The notes below the pieces were generated by a model, which saw nothing but the letters and a program-made list of their open reading frames with translations, had not been told where the DNA came from and did no database searches. This document shows, one piece after another, positions 24,487 to 32,492 of a DNA stretch of 64,000 bases. Positions within the stretch are counted from its first letter, which is position 1, and the number at the start of each line of letters is the position of its first letter. Made by a program: the position numbers and the translations under genes. The DNA comes from Nocardioides sp. zg-1228 (GTDB taxonomy: Bacteria > Actinomycetota > Actinomycetes > Propionibacteriales > Nocardioidaceae): NCBI RefSeq assembly GCF_017086465.1, contig NZ_CP070961.1:310001-374000 (forward strand), read 5' to 3'.

Positions 24487-25335
24487 CTAGCGGAAGTCGA
24501 TGAGCAGCATGTCGGTGTCGGTGCCGTCGCTCACGACGGGACCGTCGGGGTCCTCGTCGTCCGGGGCGGGCCCGGTGTCGTCCGGGTCGACCACGACCGC
24601 GCGGTAGCAGCGGGTGACGTAGGGGATCTGCATCCCGTCCATCCCGCGGCCGTAGTCGTCGTAGAAGGCGCGCACCCGGGCGAGGTTGTGCTCGCGCTCG
24701 TCGGGCTCCATCGCCGCGAAGCTGGAGCGCGAGCGCGCCAGGTCGAGGATCGTCTCGCGGTTGACCTCCTGCCACTGCTTGAAGGTCGCCTCCTCCACGA
24801 AGCCGAAGAGCTCGCTCTGCACGAGGTGGCCGGCGGAGCTGGTGTCGAGGTCCTGGCGACCGAGGAGGTCGCCGAGCCGGCGGACCCACGGGATGCGCTC
24901 GTCGCGGCTGTTCCACACGAGCGCGAGGTGGCCGCCCGGCTTGAGCACGCGGGCCGCCTCGGAGAGGGCGGCCTCGTGGTCGAACCAGTGGAACGCCTGG
25001 CCCACGACGACCACGTCGACCGAGCGGTCGTTGGCCGGGAGCGACTCCGCAGCCGCGACCTTCGCGCTCACCTCCGGCACCCGCGCGCGCAACACCTCGA
25101 GCATCGCCTCGTCGGGCTCGGTCGCGAAGACGGCGTGGCCCTGGTCGACCAGCTGACGGGTGAGCTTGCCCGTGCCGGCCGCGAGCTCGAGGACGACCTT
25201 CGCATCGCCGCCGGCGAGCCAGGCGACGGCCTCGGCGGGATAGCTCGGCCGGCCACGGTCGTACGCCTCGGCCACCGGCCCGAAGGACCGTGCGAGGTCG
25301 ACGGTGGCGGAGGTCTCGCGGTGGTCGTCGCTCAT
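24487..25335 (-). CDS. Class I SAM-dependent methyltransferase
   Basis: 282 residues. SAM motif I is VVLELAAGTGKLTRQLV, motif II ATEPDEAML, and FHWFDHEAALSEAARVLKPGGHLALVWNS (in parts) is typical of UbiE/Methyltransf_11 proteins. The substrate is not evident. Start ATG 25335. It is divergent from the Fic-like gene with about 130 bases between. Confidence 0.85.
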   Translation of the reverse strand: MSDDHRETSATVDLARSFGPVAEAYDRGRPSYPAEAVAWLAGGDAKVVLELAAGTGKLTRQLVDQGHAVFATEPDEAMLEVLRARVPEVSAKVAAAESLPANDRSVDVVVVGQAFHWFDHEAALSEAARVLKPGGHLALVWNSRDERIPWVRRLGDLLGRQDLDTSSAGHLVQSELFGFVEEATFKQWQEVNRETILDLARSRSSFAAMEPDEREHNLARVRAFYDDYGRGMDGMQIPYVTRCYRAVVVDPDDTGPAPDDEDPDGPVVSDGTDTDMLLIDFR

Positions 25336-25466
25336 CCGCCTCAGGCTACAAGCGGGGCCCGGCCCGGTGCGCCAGCGACCTGCCCCGGGCGAGCGCCGAT
25401 CGTTCGGGGGCCGGGCGGGATGAGCCGGCGCCGGGACCGGAGGTGGTCGCGACTACCGTCGTCGCC

Positions 25467-26183
25467 ATGACCGACCCGCTCGCCTGGCTCGTCGACCTCG
25501 AGGGAGTGCCCTCGGCCTACGCCGGCACCCGTGACGGGATCGATGCGATGCTGCGCGACCGCGGCCTGCGGCGCACGTCGCCGGAGCTGACCGCCGAGTC
25601 GCTGCTGCGCGGCGCCCACGCGAGCGCGGTGCTGGAGGGGTCGTCGTCGACGCTCGAGGAGGTGCGCGCGGGCGAGGCCGACGAGATCGCGGCCGACGCC
25701 GTCCGGCTCTCGGCGTCGATGCTCGCGCTCGCCCCGCTGCTCAAGACCGCGCCGCTGCAGGCGATCGCGCGGCTGCACACCGTGGTCGCCTCGTCGGCGC
25801 TGCCGCCCGACCAGCTCGGTCGCCCGCGCGATGCCGCGTCCGCCGACCGGCTGCGCGGGGTCGCGGAGCTGCTGCTCGCCGACAGCGCGGCGCCGGCCCT
25901 GCTGGTGGCCGCCGTCGCGCACGCCGACGTGGCGACCGCCGCGCCGTTCGCCTCCCACAACGGCATCGTGGCCCGCGCGCTCGAGCGGCTCGTGCTGGTC
26001 TCGCGCGGCGTGGACTCGAAGTCACTCGTCGTCCCCGAGGCCGGGCACCTCGCCCTCCGCGCGGCGTACGAGTCCAACCTGCGCGCCTACAGCGAGGGCG
26101 GGCCGAGCGGGGTGCACGCGTGGGCGCTCTACGGTGCCGAGGCGTTCGCCGCCGGCGCCGAGGCGTCACCGTTGCGGGGCTAG
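25467..26183 (+). CDS. Degenerate Fic-fold protein (Rv3662c-like)
   Basis: 238 residues from ATG 25467. Residues 53-58, SAVLEG, match the (S/T)xxxE(G/N) inhibitory motif of Fic proteins. Residues 159-170, APFASHNGIVAR, line up with the Fic motif HPFx(D/E)GNGRxxR but lack the catalytic histidine (A159), the acidic residue (S163) and the first arginine (I167); N165, G166 and R170 remain. It is therefore probably inactive as an AMP-transferase. M. tuberculosis Rv3662c, similarly placed beside the HAD/Tad locus, appears to be the counterpart. The alignment is by eye. Confidence 0.6.
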   Translation: MTDPLAWLVDLEGVPSAYAGTRDGIDAMLRDRGLRRTSPELTAESLLRGAHASAVLEGSSSTLEEVRAGEADEIAADAVRLSASMLALAPLLKTAPLQAIARLHTVVASSALPPDQLGRPRDAASADRLRGVAELLLADSAAPALLVAAVAHADVATAAPFASHNGIVARALERLVLVSRGVDSKSLVVPEAGHLALRAAYESNLRAYSEGGPSGVHAWALYGAEAFAAGAEASPLRG

Positions 26184-26205
26184 GTAGCTGCGTCCGGACG
26201 TGCGA

Positions 26206-26236
26206 GCGGCACCCGCTCGCGTAGATCGGGTGCCGC
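26206..26236. terminator. Stem-loop between convergent genes
   Basis: GCGGCACCCG (26206-26215) pairs perfectly with CGGGTGCCGC (26227-26236) around an 11-base loop, between the convergent Fic-like and HAD genes. The remaining intergenic bases to 26440 hold no recognisable feature. Confidence 0.7.
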
Positions 26237-26440
26237 CGCCGACACGTGACACCGTGGCTACCAAGCGTGCACTTCTCAATCGCTGCCTCGGGCGGACCCC
26301 GAACTGGCCAGCACCCCATCGGATGGGTGGATCGCCGCGTGGGTACCCGGATCACGTGCTGCTGTGGAGTTCTGCTTCAGTTCTAGCCCGGTCCGCGGCG
26401 ACCTTCAAGGGTTGACTTTGCCCGGTGCCGGTGGGTCGGC

Positions 26441-27235
26441 TCAGCCGGCCGCGCGCCGTCGGTGGCTGGCCCAGATCAAGCCGCCCGCCGCCACCGCGCC
26501 GCCGACGGCGAGGGCCGCCAGCGTGGGTCGGGCCGGGGGCACGGGGAGCCGGCGGCGCAGGGCCACCGGGCGGACGAAGAACAGCACGGGCCAGTCCCGG
26601 GCGGCGGCGATGCGGCGCAGCTCGCGGTCGGGGTTGACGGCGAACGGGTGTCCGACGACCTCCAGCATGTGCACGTCGGTGACCGAGTCGCTGTAGGCGT
26701 AGCACTCGTCGAGGTCGTAGCCGACGGTCTCGGCGAGGTGCTCGATGGCCCGCGCCTTCTCCTCGGCGTAGGCGTAGTAGTCGATGTTGCCGGTGTAGTG
26801 GCCGTCGACGATCTCCATCCGGGTGGCGATCACCCGGTCGGCGCCGAGCATCTCGCCGATCGGCTCGACGACCTCGACGCCGGAGGCGGAGACGATGACG
26901 ATGTCGCGCCCAGCGGCCCGGTGCTCCTCCATGAGGGTCACCGCCTCGTCGTAGACCAGCGGCTCCACGATCGTGTTGAGCGTCTCGTGGACGATGTCGC
27001 GCACCGTGGCGACGTCCCAGCCGGCGCACAGCTGCGACATGAACTCGCGCATCTTGTCCATCTGGTCGTGGTCGGCCCCGCCGGTGAAGAAGACGAACTG
27101 GGCGTACGCCGAGCGCAGCATCGCGCGCCGCGAGATGAGCCCGCCCGCCTGGAACTCGCGGCTGAAGGCCAACGTGCTCGACTTGGCGATGATCGTCTTG
27201 TCGAGGTCGAAGAAGGCCGCTTGGGGGCGGGTCAT
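26441..27235 (-). CDS. HAD-IB family phosphatase with C-terminal membrane anchor
   Basis: 264 residues from ATG 27235. HAD motif I is FFDLDKTI (nucleophile first D, as DxDxT/K), motif II VIVSAS, and motif III/IV YAYSDSVTDVHML. The family (SerB-like, TIGR01490) hydrolyses phosphate monoesters. The last 35 residues (LAALAVGGAVAAGGLIWAS then RRR) form a probable membrane anchor. It is divergent from the Tad operon with 153 bases between, as is Rv3661 next to Rv3660c in M. tuberculosis. Confidence 0.85.
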   Translation of the reverse strand: MTRPQAAFFDLDKTIIAKSSTLAFSREFQAGGLISRRAMLRSAYAQFVFFTGGADHDQMDKMREFMSQLCAGWDVATVRDIVHETLNTIVEPLVYDEAVTLMEEHRAAGRDIVIVSASGVEVVEPIGEMLGADRVIATRMEIVDGHYTGNIDYYAYAEEKARAIEHLAETVGYDLDECYAYSDSVTDVHMLEVVGHPFAVNPDRELRRIAAARDWPVLFFVRPVALRRRLPVPPARPTLAALAVGGAVAAGGLIWASHRRRAAG

Positions 27236-27388
27236 GTGGCCATCGTAGGCGCCGACCCGCGACGCCGAGGGCTTGCGCCGTTCTCGGTCGGGCCAGCCGA
27301 CGTCCACAGGTGCCGGCGTACGGCCATCGTCCACAGGCCGCGCGGGTGCGGGCTTTCCGGCGTCGCGCCCGGCGGCGACGCTGGCCGC

Positions 27389-28402
27389 ATGTCCGTCCTC
27401 CTGATCACCCGGTCCCCGATCGTCCACGACTCGGTCGTCCCCCTCTGTGCGGCGGCGGGGGCCGGGGTCGAGGTGTGCGCCGAGCCGGCCCTGTCACTGG
27501 CCGCCTGGCGCGAGGCCGACCTCGTGCTGGTCGGCGACGACCTCGCCGCCGCGCTGGCCGGGCTCGCCCCGCCGCGACGGGCGGGCGTCCACGTCGTCGG
27601 GGTCGGCCTCTCCGACACCGCGTTCCGCTCCGCGGTGGAGCTCGGCGCGACCTCCGCCGTCGACCTGTCGGAGGGGGCCTCGTGGCTGTCGGAGGAGCTC
27701 GGCGACGTGGGCGAGCGGGCCTCACCCGGTCGTCTCGTCGGGGTCGTCGGTGGAGCCGGCGGCGCCGGTGCCACGACGCTCGCCTGCGCGCTCGCCCAGT
27801 GGCACGCGCGGCGCGCGCCCACGCTGCTCGTCGACGGCGACCCCCTCGGCCCCGGGCTCGACCGGCTGCTCGGCATGGAGGACCTCGCCGGCGTCCGGTG
27901 GGAGGCCCTCACCGAGACCGCGGGGCGTCTCGGCGCGCGTGCCCTGCGCGAGGGGGTGCCGCGTCGCGAGCACCTCGGCGTCCTCACCTGGTCGGGGCTG
28001 CGCCGTGCACTCGACGCGACCACCGCCCGCCGGGTCCTGCCGGCCGCGGTGCGCGGCCACGACCTCGTCGTCCTCGACCTGCCCCGTCACGGCGGCGCGG
28101 CGCGCGCCGAGCTGGTCGATCGCTGCGACGACCTGCTGGTGGTGACGCCGGCCACCGTTCCCGGCGTGGCGGCCGCCGCCCGTCTCGTCGCCGACCTCGG
28201 CGGCGCCGGGCGGGCGGCGCTCGTCCTGCGTCCGGGCGGGCTCGGTGACGCCGACGCCGAGCGGGTGACCGGGCTCCCCATCGCCGCCGTCGTCCCCGAC
28301 CAGCGGGGGCTGGCCGCATCGCTCGACCGCGGCCTGGGGCCGCTGACCGGGCGCGGCCCGCTGGCGCGTGCCGCCCGCGACCTGCTGGCGGCCGCGGCAT
28401 GA
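27389..28402 (+). CDS. CpaE/Ssd-like protein, first gene of the Tad pilus operon
   Basis: 337 residues. A receiver-like N-terminal region (1-105) without a clear phosphoacceptor is followed by a MinD/ParA-type domain. The P-loop GGAGGAGATT (121-130) lacks the signature lysine of active MinD ATPases, as do other 'helicase/secretion neighbourhood' CpaE-like proteins (TIGR03815; Ssd, Rv3660c). CpaE relatives position the pilus machine at a pole; Ssd affects septation in mycobacteria. ATG 27389 gives the conserved MSVLLITRSP opening. It overlaps tadA by ATGA. Confidence 0.82.
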   Translation: MSVLLITRSPIVHDSVVPLCAAAGAGVEVCAEPALSLAAWREADLVLVGDDLAAALAGLAPPRRAGVHVVGVGLSDTAFRSAVELGATSAVDLSEGASWLSEELGDVGERASPGRLVGVVGGAGGAGATTLACALAQWHARRAPTLLVDGDPLGPGLDRLLGMEDLAGVRWEALTETAGRLGARALREGVPRREHLGVLTWSGLRRALDATTARRVLPAAVRGHDLVVLDLPRHGGAARAELVDRCDDLLVVTPATVPGVAAAARLVADLGGAGRAALVLRPGGLGDADAERVTGLPIAAVVPDQRGLAASLDRGLGPLTGRGPLARAARDLLAAAA

Positions 28403-29643
28403 GCCATCCGAGGGTGGCTCCGTTGACGACGACCGGCACGACGACCGGGACCACGACCGGGCAGGCCGCCGGGCCGACCGCGGTGCCGACGGTGCCGGCG
28501 GTGGTCCTCGACGACGTGCGGCGCCGGCTGGCGGGCTCGGCCGGCGAGCTCACCCCGCACCGGGTCGCGGAGGCGCTGCGCGCGTCCGGGGCGCCGGTGG
28601 GCGACGCGACGGTCCTCGCCGTGCACGACCTGCTGCGCCGCGACGTGCTCGGGGCGGGTCCGCTGGAGGACCTGCTCCGCCTCCCCGACGTGACCGACGT
28701 GCTGGTCAACGGCCCCGACGAGGTCTGGATCGACCGCGGCGGCGGGCTCGAGCGTGCGTCGGTGTCGTTCCCCGACGACGCCGCGGTGCGCCGCCTGGCG
28801 CAGCGGTTGGCGGCCTCGGCCGGGCGCCGCCTCGACGACGCGACCCCGCACGCCGACGTACGCCTCGCCGACGGCACCCGCTTCCACGCGGTGCTGTCGC
28901 CGGTCGCGCGCTCGGGCACGGTGCTGTCCCTGCGCGTCCCCCGGGGTCGGGTGTGGACCCTGCCCGAGCTGGTCACGGCCGGAGCGGTGCCGCCCGACGG
29001 CGCGTTCCTCCTGGAGGAGATCGTCGACTCGCGGTGCGCCTTCCTCGTCACCGGCGGCACCGGCACCGGCAAGACGTCGGTGCTCTCCGCGCTGCTGTCG
29101 CTCGTCGATCCCGGCGAGCGCATCGTCCTGGTCGAGGACGCCAGCGAGCTGCGCCCCGACCACCCGCACGTGGTCGGGCTCGAGGGGCGCCCGGCCAACA
29201 TCGAGGGCGCCGGGGAGATCTCGCTGCAGGTGCTGGTGCGCCAGGCGCTGCGGATGCGACCCGACCGGCTCGTCGTGGGGGAGGTGCGTGGCGCCGAGGT
29301 CGTCGACCTGCTGGCCGCGCTCAACACCGGTCACGGCGGCGGTTGTGGCACCCTCCACGCCAACTCCGCCGCCGACGTCCCGGCCCGCGTGGAGGCGCTG
29401 TCGCTCGCCGCGGGCCTGCCCCGCTCGGCCGCGCACAGCCAGCTCGCCTCGGCGCTCGACGTCGTCATCCACCTGGGCCGCGGCCGCGACGGGCGCCGAC
29501 GGGTCCTCGAGCTCGGGGTGCCCGAGCGCGACGCCTCGGGGCTCGTCGCCCTCCGCACGGCGGCCACCTTCGAGGCCGACCGCGTCGTGCGCGGACCAGC
29601 CGCGGGAGCCCTGGCGGCGCGGCTGCGATCGGTGGCGTGGTGA
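28399..29643 (+). CDS. tadA: TadA/CpaF secretion ATPase
   Basis: 414 residues. The Walker A motif GGTGTGKTS is at 219-227 with K225. LVVGEVRGAEVVDLLAALNTGH gives the Walker B/aspartate-box region, and GCGTLHANS the histidine box of type II/IV secretion ATPases. It powers assembly of Flp-type pili. The N-terminus has a threonine/glycine stretch (TTTGTTTGTTTG) that looks like an unstructured linker. It is embedded between the CpaE-like and tadB genes with 4-base overlaps. Confidence 0.93.
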   Translation: MSHPRVAPLTTTGTTTGTTTGQAAGPTAVPTVPAVVLDDVRRRLAGSAGELTPHRVAEALRASGAPVGDATVLAVHDLLRRDVLGAGPLEDLLRLPDVTDVLVNGPDEVWIDRGGGLERASVSFPDDAAVRRLAQRLAASAGRRLDDATPHADVRLADGTRFHAVLSPVARSGTVLSLRVPRGRVWTLPELVTAGAVPPDGAFLLEEIVDSRCAFLVTGGTGTGKTSVLSALLSLVDPGERIVLVEDASELRPDHPHVVGLEGRPANIEGAGEISLQVLVRQALRMRPDRLVVGEVRGAEVVDLLAALNTGHGGGCGTLHANSAADVPARVEALSLAAGLPRSAAHSQLASALDVVIHLGRGRDGRRRVLELGVPERDASGLVALRTAATFEADRVVRGPAAGALAARLRSVAW

Positions 29644-30326
29644 GCGCGTGGCTGGTGGCGCTCCTCCTGGCCGCAGCCGTGGCCCTCGCGGTGCCGCCGG
29701 CGGGTCCCGCGCCGCCCCGTCGACCGGGCCGGAGCGGCCGGCGGGGCCCGGCCCGGGTCGTGGCCGCACGGATGCCGTCCGGCCGGCGCGCGGTCGCGGC
29801 CGACCAGGCCGCGGTGCTGGAGGTGTGCGACCTGCTGGCCGCCGACCTCGCCGCCGGGCGACCGCCCGAGGCCGCGCTCGCCGCGGGGGCTGAGCGCTGG
29901 CCGCCGCTCGGCCCCGTGGTCGAGGCCATGCGGCTGGGCGCCGACGTCCCCGACGCGATGCGCCGGCTGGCGGCGCAGCGGCGGGGCGCCGGCGACCTCC
30001 GCTGGGTGGCGGGTGCCTGGCAGGTCGCGCAGCACTCCGGCCACGGCCTCGCCGCGGCGCTCGAGCGCACGGCGGCGGGCCTGCGGGCGCGGCGTCGCAC
30101 CCGCCGCCTCGTCGACTCCGAGCTCGCCTCGGCGCGCGCGACCGCCCGGCTCGTCGCCTGCCTTCCCGTCGCCGTGCTGCTGATGGGCTCGGGTGCCGGC
30201 TCCGACCCGTGGGCGTTCCTCCTCACGACGCCGGTCGGCCTGGTGTGCGGCATCCTCGGGCTCGCCCTCGTCGCGCTCGGCCTGTGGTGGATCGAGCGGC
30301 TCGCCGACCGGGCGGCCGCACCGTGA
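29640..30326 (+). CDS. tadB: TadB-like inner-membrane pilus assembly protein
   Basis: 228 residues from GTG 29640. One N-terminal transmembrane segment is followed by a cytoplasmic T2SSF-like helical domain (DLLAADLAAGRPPEAAL, QHSGHGLAAALERTA) and two C-terminal segments. TadB and TadC form the membrane platform turned by TadA. It is shorter than Gram-negative TadB, as usual in the actinobacterial version (Rv3658c type). GTGA overlaps link it to both neighbours. Confidence 0.85.
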   Translation: MSAWLVALLLAAAVALAVPPAGPAPPRRPGRSGRRGPARVVAARMPSGRRAVAADQAAVLEVCDLLAADLAAGRPPEAALAAGAERWPPLGPVVEAMRLGADVPDAMRRLAAQRRGAGDLRWVAGAWQVAQHSGHGLAAALERTAAGLRARRRTRRLVDSELASARATARLVACLPVAVLLMGSGAGSDPWAFLLTTPVGLVCGILGLALVALGLWWIERLADRAAAP

Positions 30327-31009
30327 CGTGGGTGGGCGTGGTGTGCGCCGCGCTGGCGGTGGCCGTGCTCGTGCCGTCGCCGCCGCGGGTGGGCCGGGTG
30401 AGCGGCCCGGCGACGCCCCGGCTGCGGCCGCTCGCGGTCGTGGGTGTCGCGCTCGGCGCCTGGCTGCTCGTCGGCGGGCTCGTCGGGGCGCTGGCCGCGG
30501 TCGCGGCGGGCGTGGCGGCGCGCCAGGTGCTGGCCGCCGCGGAGGCACCGTCCGCGCGGCGCGAGCGCGAGGAGGTGGAGCGCTCGCTGCCACACCTGGT
30601 CGACCTCTTCGCCGCCACGCTGCGCGCCGGGTCGGCGCCGGTGCCCGGGCTCGCGCAGGTGTGCGCAGCGCTGCCCGGGCCCGCCGCCGACCGGCTGGTC
30701 CCGGTGGTGGAGCGCTCGCGATGGGGGGCGAGCGCTGCCGACGCCTGGTCGGCCGTGGCCGACGATCGCGAGCTCGCGCCGCTCGCCCGGGCGATGGTCC
30801 GCTCGCACGCCACCGGGGCGTCGGTGGTGCAGAGCGTGGAGCGGCTGGCCGACGAGCTGCAGCGCGAGTCGCTGGCCCGCGCGGAGGACGCGGCCCGCCG
30901 GGTCGGGGTGTCGGCCGCGGTCCCGCTCGGGGCCTGCCTGCTGCCCGCCTTCATGCTCCTGGGCGTCGTCCCGACGGTCGCGTCGCTGTTCGGCTCGGTG
31001 GCCCCGTGA
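30323..31009 (+). CDS. tadC: TadC-like inner-membrane pilus assembly protein
   Basis: 228 residues from GTG 30323. Two N-terminal transmembrane segments precede the T2SSF domain (LPHLVDLFAATLRAGSAP, HATGASVVQSVERLADEL), and the C-terminal segment ends in MLLGVVPTVASLFGS. It is the partner of TadB in the pilus platform (Rv3657c type). It is followed by 144 bases before the pilin-like gene, the only sizeable gap in the operon. Confidence 0.85.
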   Translation: MTWVGVVCAALAVAVLVPSPPRVGRVSGPATPRLRPLAVVGVALGAWLLVGGLVGALAAVAAGVAARQVLAAAEAPSARREREEVERSLPHLVDLFAATLRAGSAPVPGLAQVCAALPGPAADRLVPVVERSRWGASAADAWSAVADDRELAPLARAMVRSHATGASVVQSVERLADELQRESLARAEDAARRVGVSAAVPLGACLLPAFMLLGVVPTVASLFGSVAP

Positions 31010-31153
31010 GGCGACCGGGCCGGTTTCCGTCCACAGCCCGGCCGTCCCGGGCGGCCTCCACAGGCAGCCGGTCGGGCGGGTGCGCGGCGCCGCTCCACCC
31101 CCGACCGTGGTGTCGGCGGGGCTCATCGGGAGCCCCCGACGACAGGGGAGCAC

Positions 31154-31327
31154 ATGTTGGTCCAGCGTCACGACGAGTCCGGCATCACCACCGCTGAGTA
31201 CGCCGTGGGCACCGCGGCCGGGGCGGGGTTCGCCGGCCTGCTCTACACCCTCCTGACCGGCGCGTTCGGCGACCAGCTGCTCGAGCGGCTCTTCAAGCAC
31301 GTCATGAGCCTGCTCGGCATCGGCTGA
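31154..31327 (+). CDS. Flp pilin-like DUF4244 protein
   Basis: 57 residues, MLVQRHDESGITTAEYAVG onwards. A short charged leader ends in glycine, followed by ITTAEYA and a hydrophobic helix, which is the class III signal of Flp pilins with the conserved E and Y five to six residues after the cleavage site. It is the likely pilus subunit (Rv3656c type). The ATG is preceded by GGGGAGCAC. The stop shares a base with the next start (TGATG). Confidence 0.85.
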   Translation: MLVQRHDESGITTAEYAVGTAAGAGFAGLLYTLLTGAFGDQLLERLFKHVMSLLGIG

Positions 31328-31689
31328 TGCGTCCGCTCGCCAGGGACGACACGGGCTCGGCCACCGCCGAGCTCGCGATCGGCGTCCCGCTGCTCGTCGC
31401 CCTGACCGCCGGACTGGTCTGGATGCTGGCGCTCGGTGCGGCGCAGGTGCGGGTCGTCGACGCCTCGCGGGAGGCGGCGCGCGCGGTCGCCCGCGGTGAC
31501 GACGTCGCCGCGGCGACGTCCCTGGCGCAGCGCATCGCGCCCGAGGGCGCCCGGGTGCGGGTCCAGGTCGGCGACGACGAGGTCGTGGTCACCACCACGG
31601 CGCGTGTCAGGGGGCCGGGCGGCCTGCTGGGGTCGCTGCCCGGGGTGACGGTCTCGGCCGACGCCCTTGCGCTGGCCGAGGCGTCGTGA
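31327..31689 (+). CDS. TadE-like minor pilin
   Basis: 120 residues. The N-terminus DDTGSATAELAIGVPLLVAL has the TadE pattern of a prepilin-like cleavage site before a transmembrane helix (GSATAE). The external part after about residue 45 is small and beta-rich. TadE proteins are minor pseudopilins needed for pilus assembly. Rv3655c-type gene in the same position of the M. tuberculosis operon. It overlaps the next gene by GTGA. Confidence 0.8.
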   Translation: MRPLARDDTGSATAELAIGVPLLVALTAGLVWMLALGAAQVRVVDASREAARAVARGDDVAAATSLAQRIAPEGARVRVQVGDDEVVVTTTARVRGPGGLLGSLPGVTVSADALALAEAS

Positions 31690-32048
31690 CGCCCCGGCCC
31701 GCGCGAGCCGAGGATACGGGCGGTGCGACCGTGCTGGTGGTCGCGATGGCCGGCGTGCTGCTGTTCGTGACGGCCGGGCTGGCCGCCGCCGGCGGGCTCG
31801 TCACCGCGCAGCGGCGCGCGCAGGGCGCCGCCGACCTGGCCGCGCTCGGCGCCGCGGCGACGCTCGCCGGCAGCAGCGCGGCCGATCCGTGCGCCGCCGC
31901 CGCTCGGGTCGCCGGCGCCCACGGGGCCGCCCTGGAGCGCTGCGGGCTCGCCGGCCCGACGGTCACCGTCACGGTGGCGGTCGCCGGACCCGACGTCCCC
32001 TGGCAGGAGGTGCGGGTCACCGCCGACGCGCGGGCGGGGCCGGGGTGA
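31686..32048 (+). CDS. TadE/TadG-like protein, helicase/secretion neighbourhood type
   Basis: 120 residues from GTG 31686. DTGGATVLVVAMAGVLLFVTAG is a prepilin-like helix, followed by QRRAQGAADLAALGAAATLA, the hallmark of the TIGR03816/Rv3654c family. The external part has two cysteines (DPC and ERC) that may form a disulfide. It is probably a minor pilin or a secreted cap. Last gene of the Tad operon. Confidence 0.8.
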   Translation: MTPRPARAEDTGGATVLVVAMAGVLLFVTAGLAAAGGLVTAQRRAQGAADLAALGAAATLAGSSAADPCAAAARVAGAHGAALERCGLAGPTVTVTVAVAGPDVPWQEVRVTADARAGPG

Positions 32049-32081
32049 GCACGGGGCCGGGGTGAGCACGGGGGTGAGCAG
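32036..32081. repeat. Short tandem repeat across the tadG-like stop
   Basis: A 17-base unit GGGGCCGGGGTGAGCAC is present twice in full (32036-32052, 32053-32069) and in part a third time. The first copy contains the stop codon of the preceding gene. It looks like a replication-slippage product. Confidence 0.7.
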
Positions 32082-32177
32082 GGCGGGTGGTGGTTCGCTG
32101 CGCGCCCGACCGGGGCCGGCGCGGCACTCAGACCGTGACCAGTCAGCGGTGGACAGACCGGCCGGCCGGGGCAGGGG

Positions 32178-32483
32178 TCAGGGAGTGTCGCGGCGCTCGG
32201 GATCGTCGACGCGGCGCTCGGACTCGACCCGCTCGAGCTTCTCGTTGAGCTTGTTGAGCTCCTTGCGCTCGCGGCGGTGGGCGATGCTGCGTCGGGTGCC
32301 CCACTTGAGGATCGTGAAGCCCCACAGGATCGCGGCCCCGGCGGCCACCCCGACGAGGAACGACTCGAGCGTCGTGACGTCGAAGCCGAGGAGCTCGCCC
32401 CCGCTGCCCGGCTCGCTGACGAAGATCGCGGAGAGCACGGCGATGCCGCCGAGGATGAGGAGGCCGAGGCCGAGGATCACCAT
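32178..32483 (-). CDS. Small membrane protein with C-terminal charged coiled coil
   Basis: 101 residues. Two transmembrane segments (about 3-22 and 42-60) are followed by a highly charged helix (HRRERKELNKLNEKLERVESERR) predicted to be a coiled coil. The layout resembles LapA-like or bacterial membrane-bound scaffold proteins, but no family is recognised with confidence. It lies nine bases downstream of the helicase gene on the same strand and may be co-transcribed with it. Confidence 0.65.
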   Translation of the reverse strand: MVILGLGLLILGGIAVLSAIFVSEPGSGGELLGFDVTTLESFLVGVAAGAAILWGFTILKWGTRRSIAHRRERKELNKLNEKLERVESERRVDDPERRDTP

Positions 32484-32492
32484 GGGGCGAAT

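Noticed and set aside
26462-27388. Upstream extension of the CpaE-like frame
   Set aside because: It is antisense to the HAD phosphatase. The conserved start MSVLLITRSP is at 27389.
32036-32081. Tandem 17-base repeat as a CRISPR-like or regulatory array
   Set aside because: The copies are directly adjacent without spacers and fewer than three are complete, so simple slippage explains them. No CRISPR array or cas gene was seen anywhere in the window.
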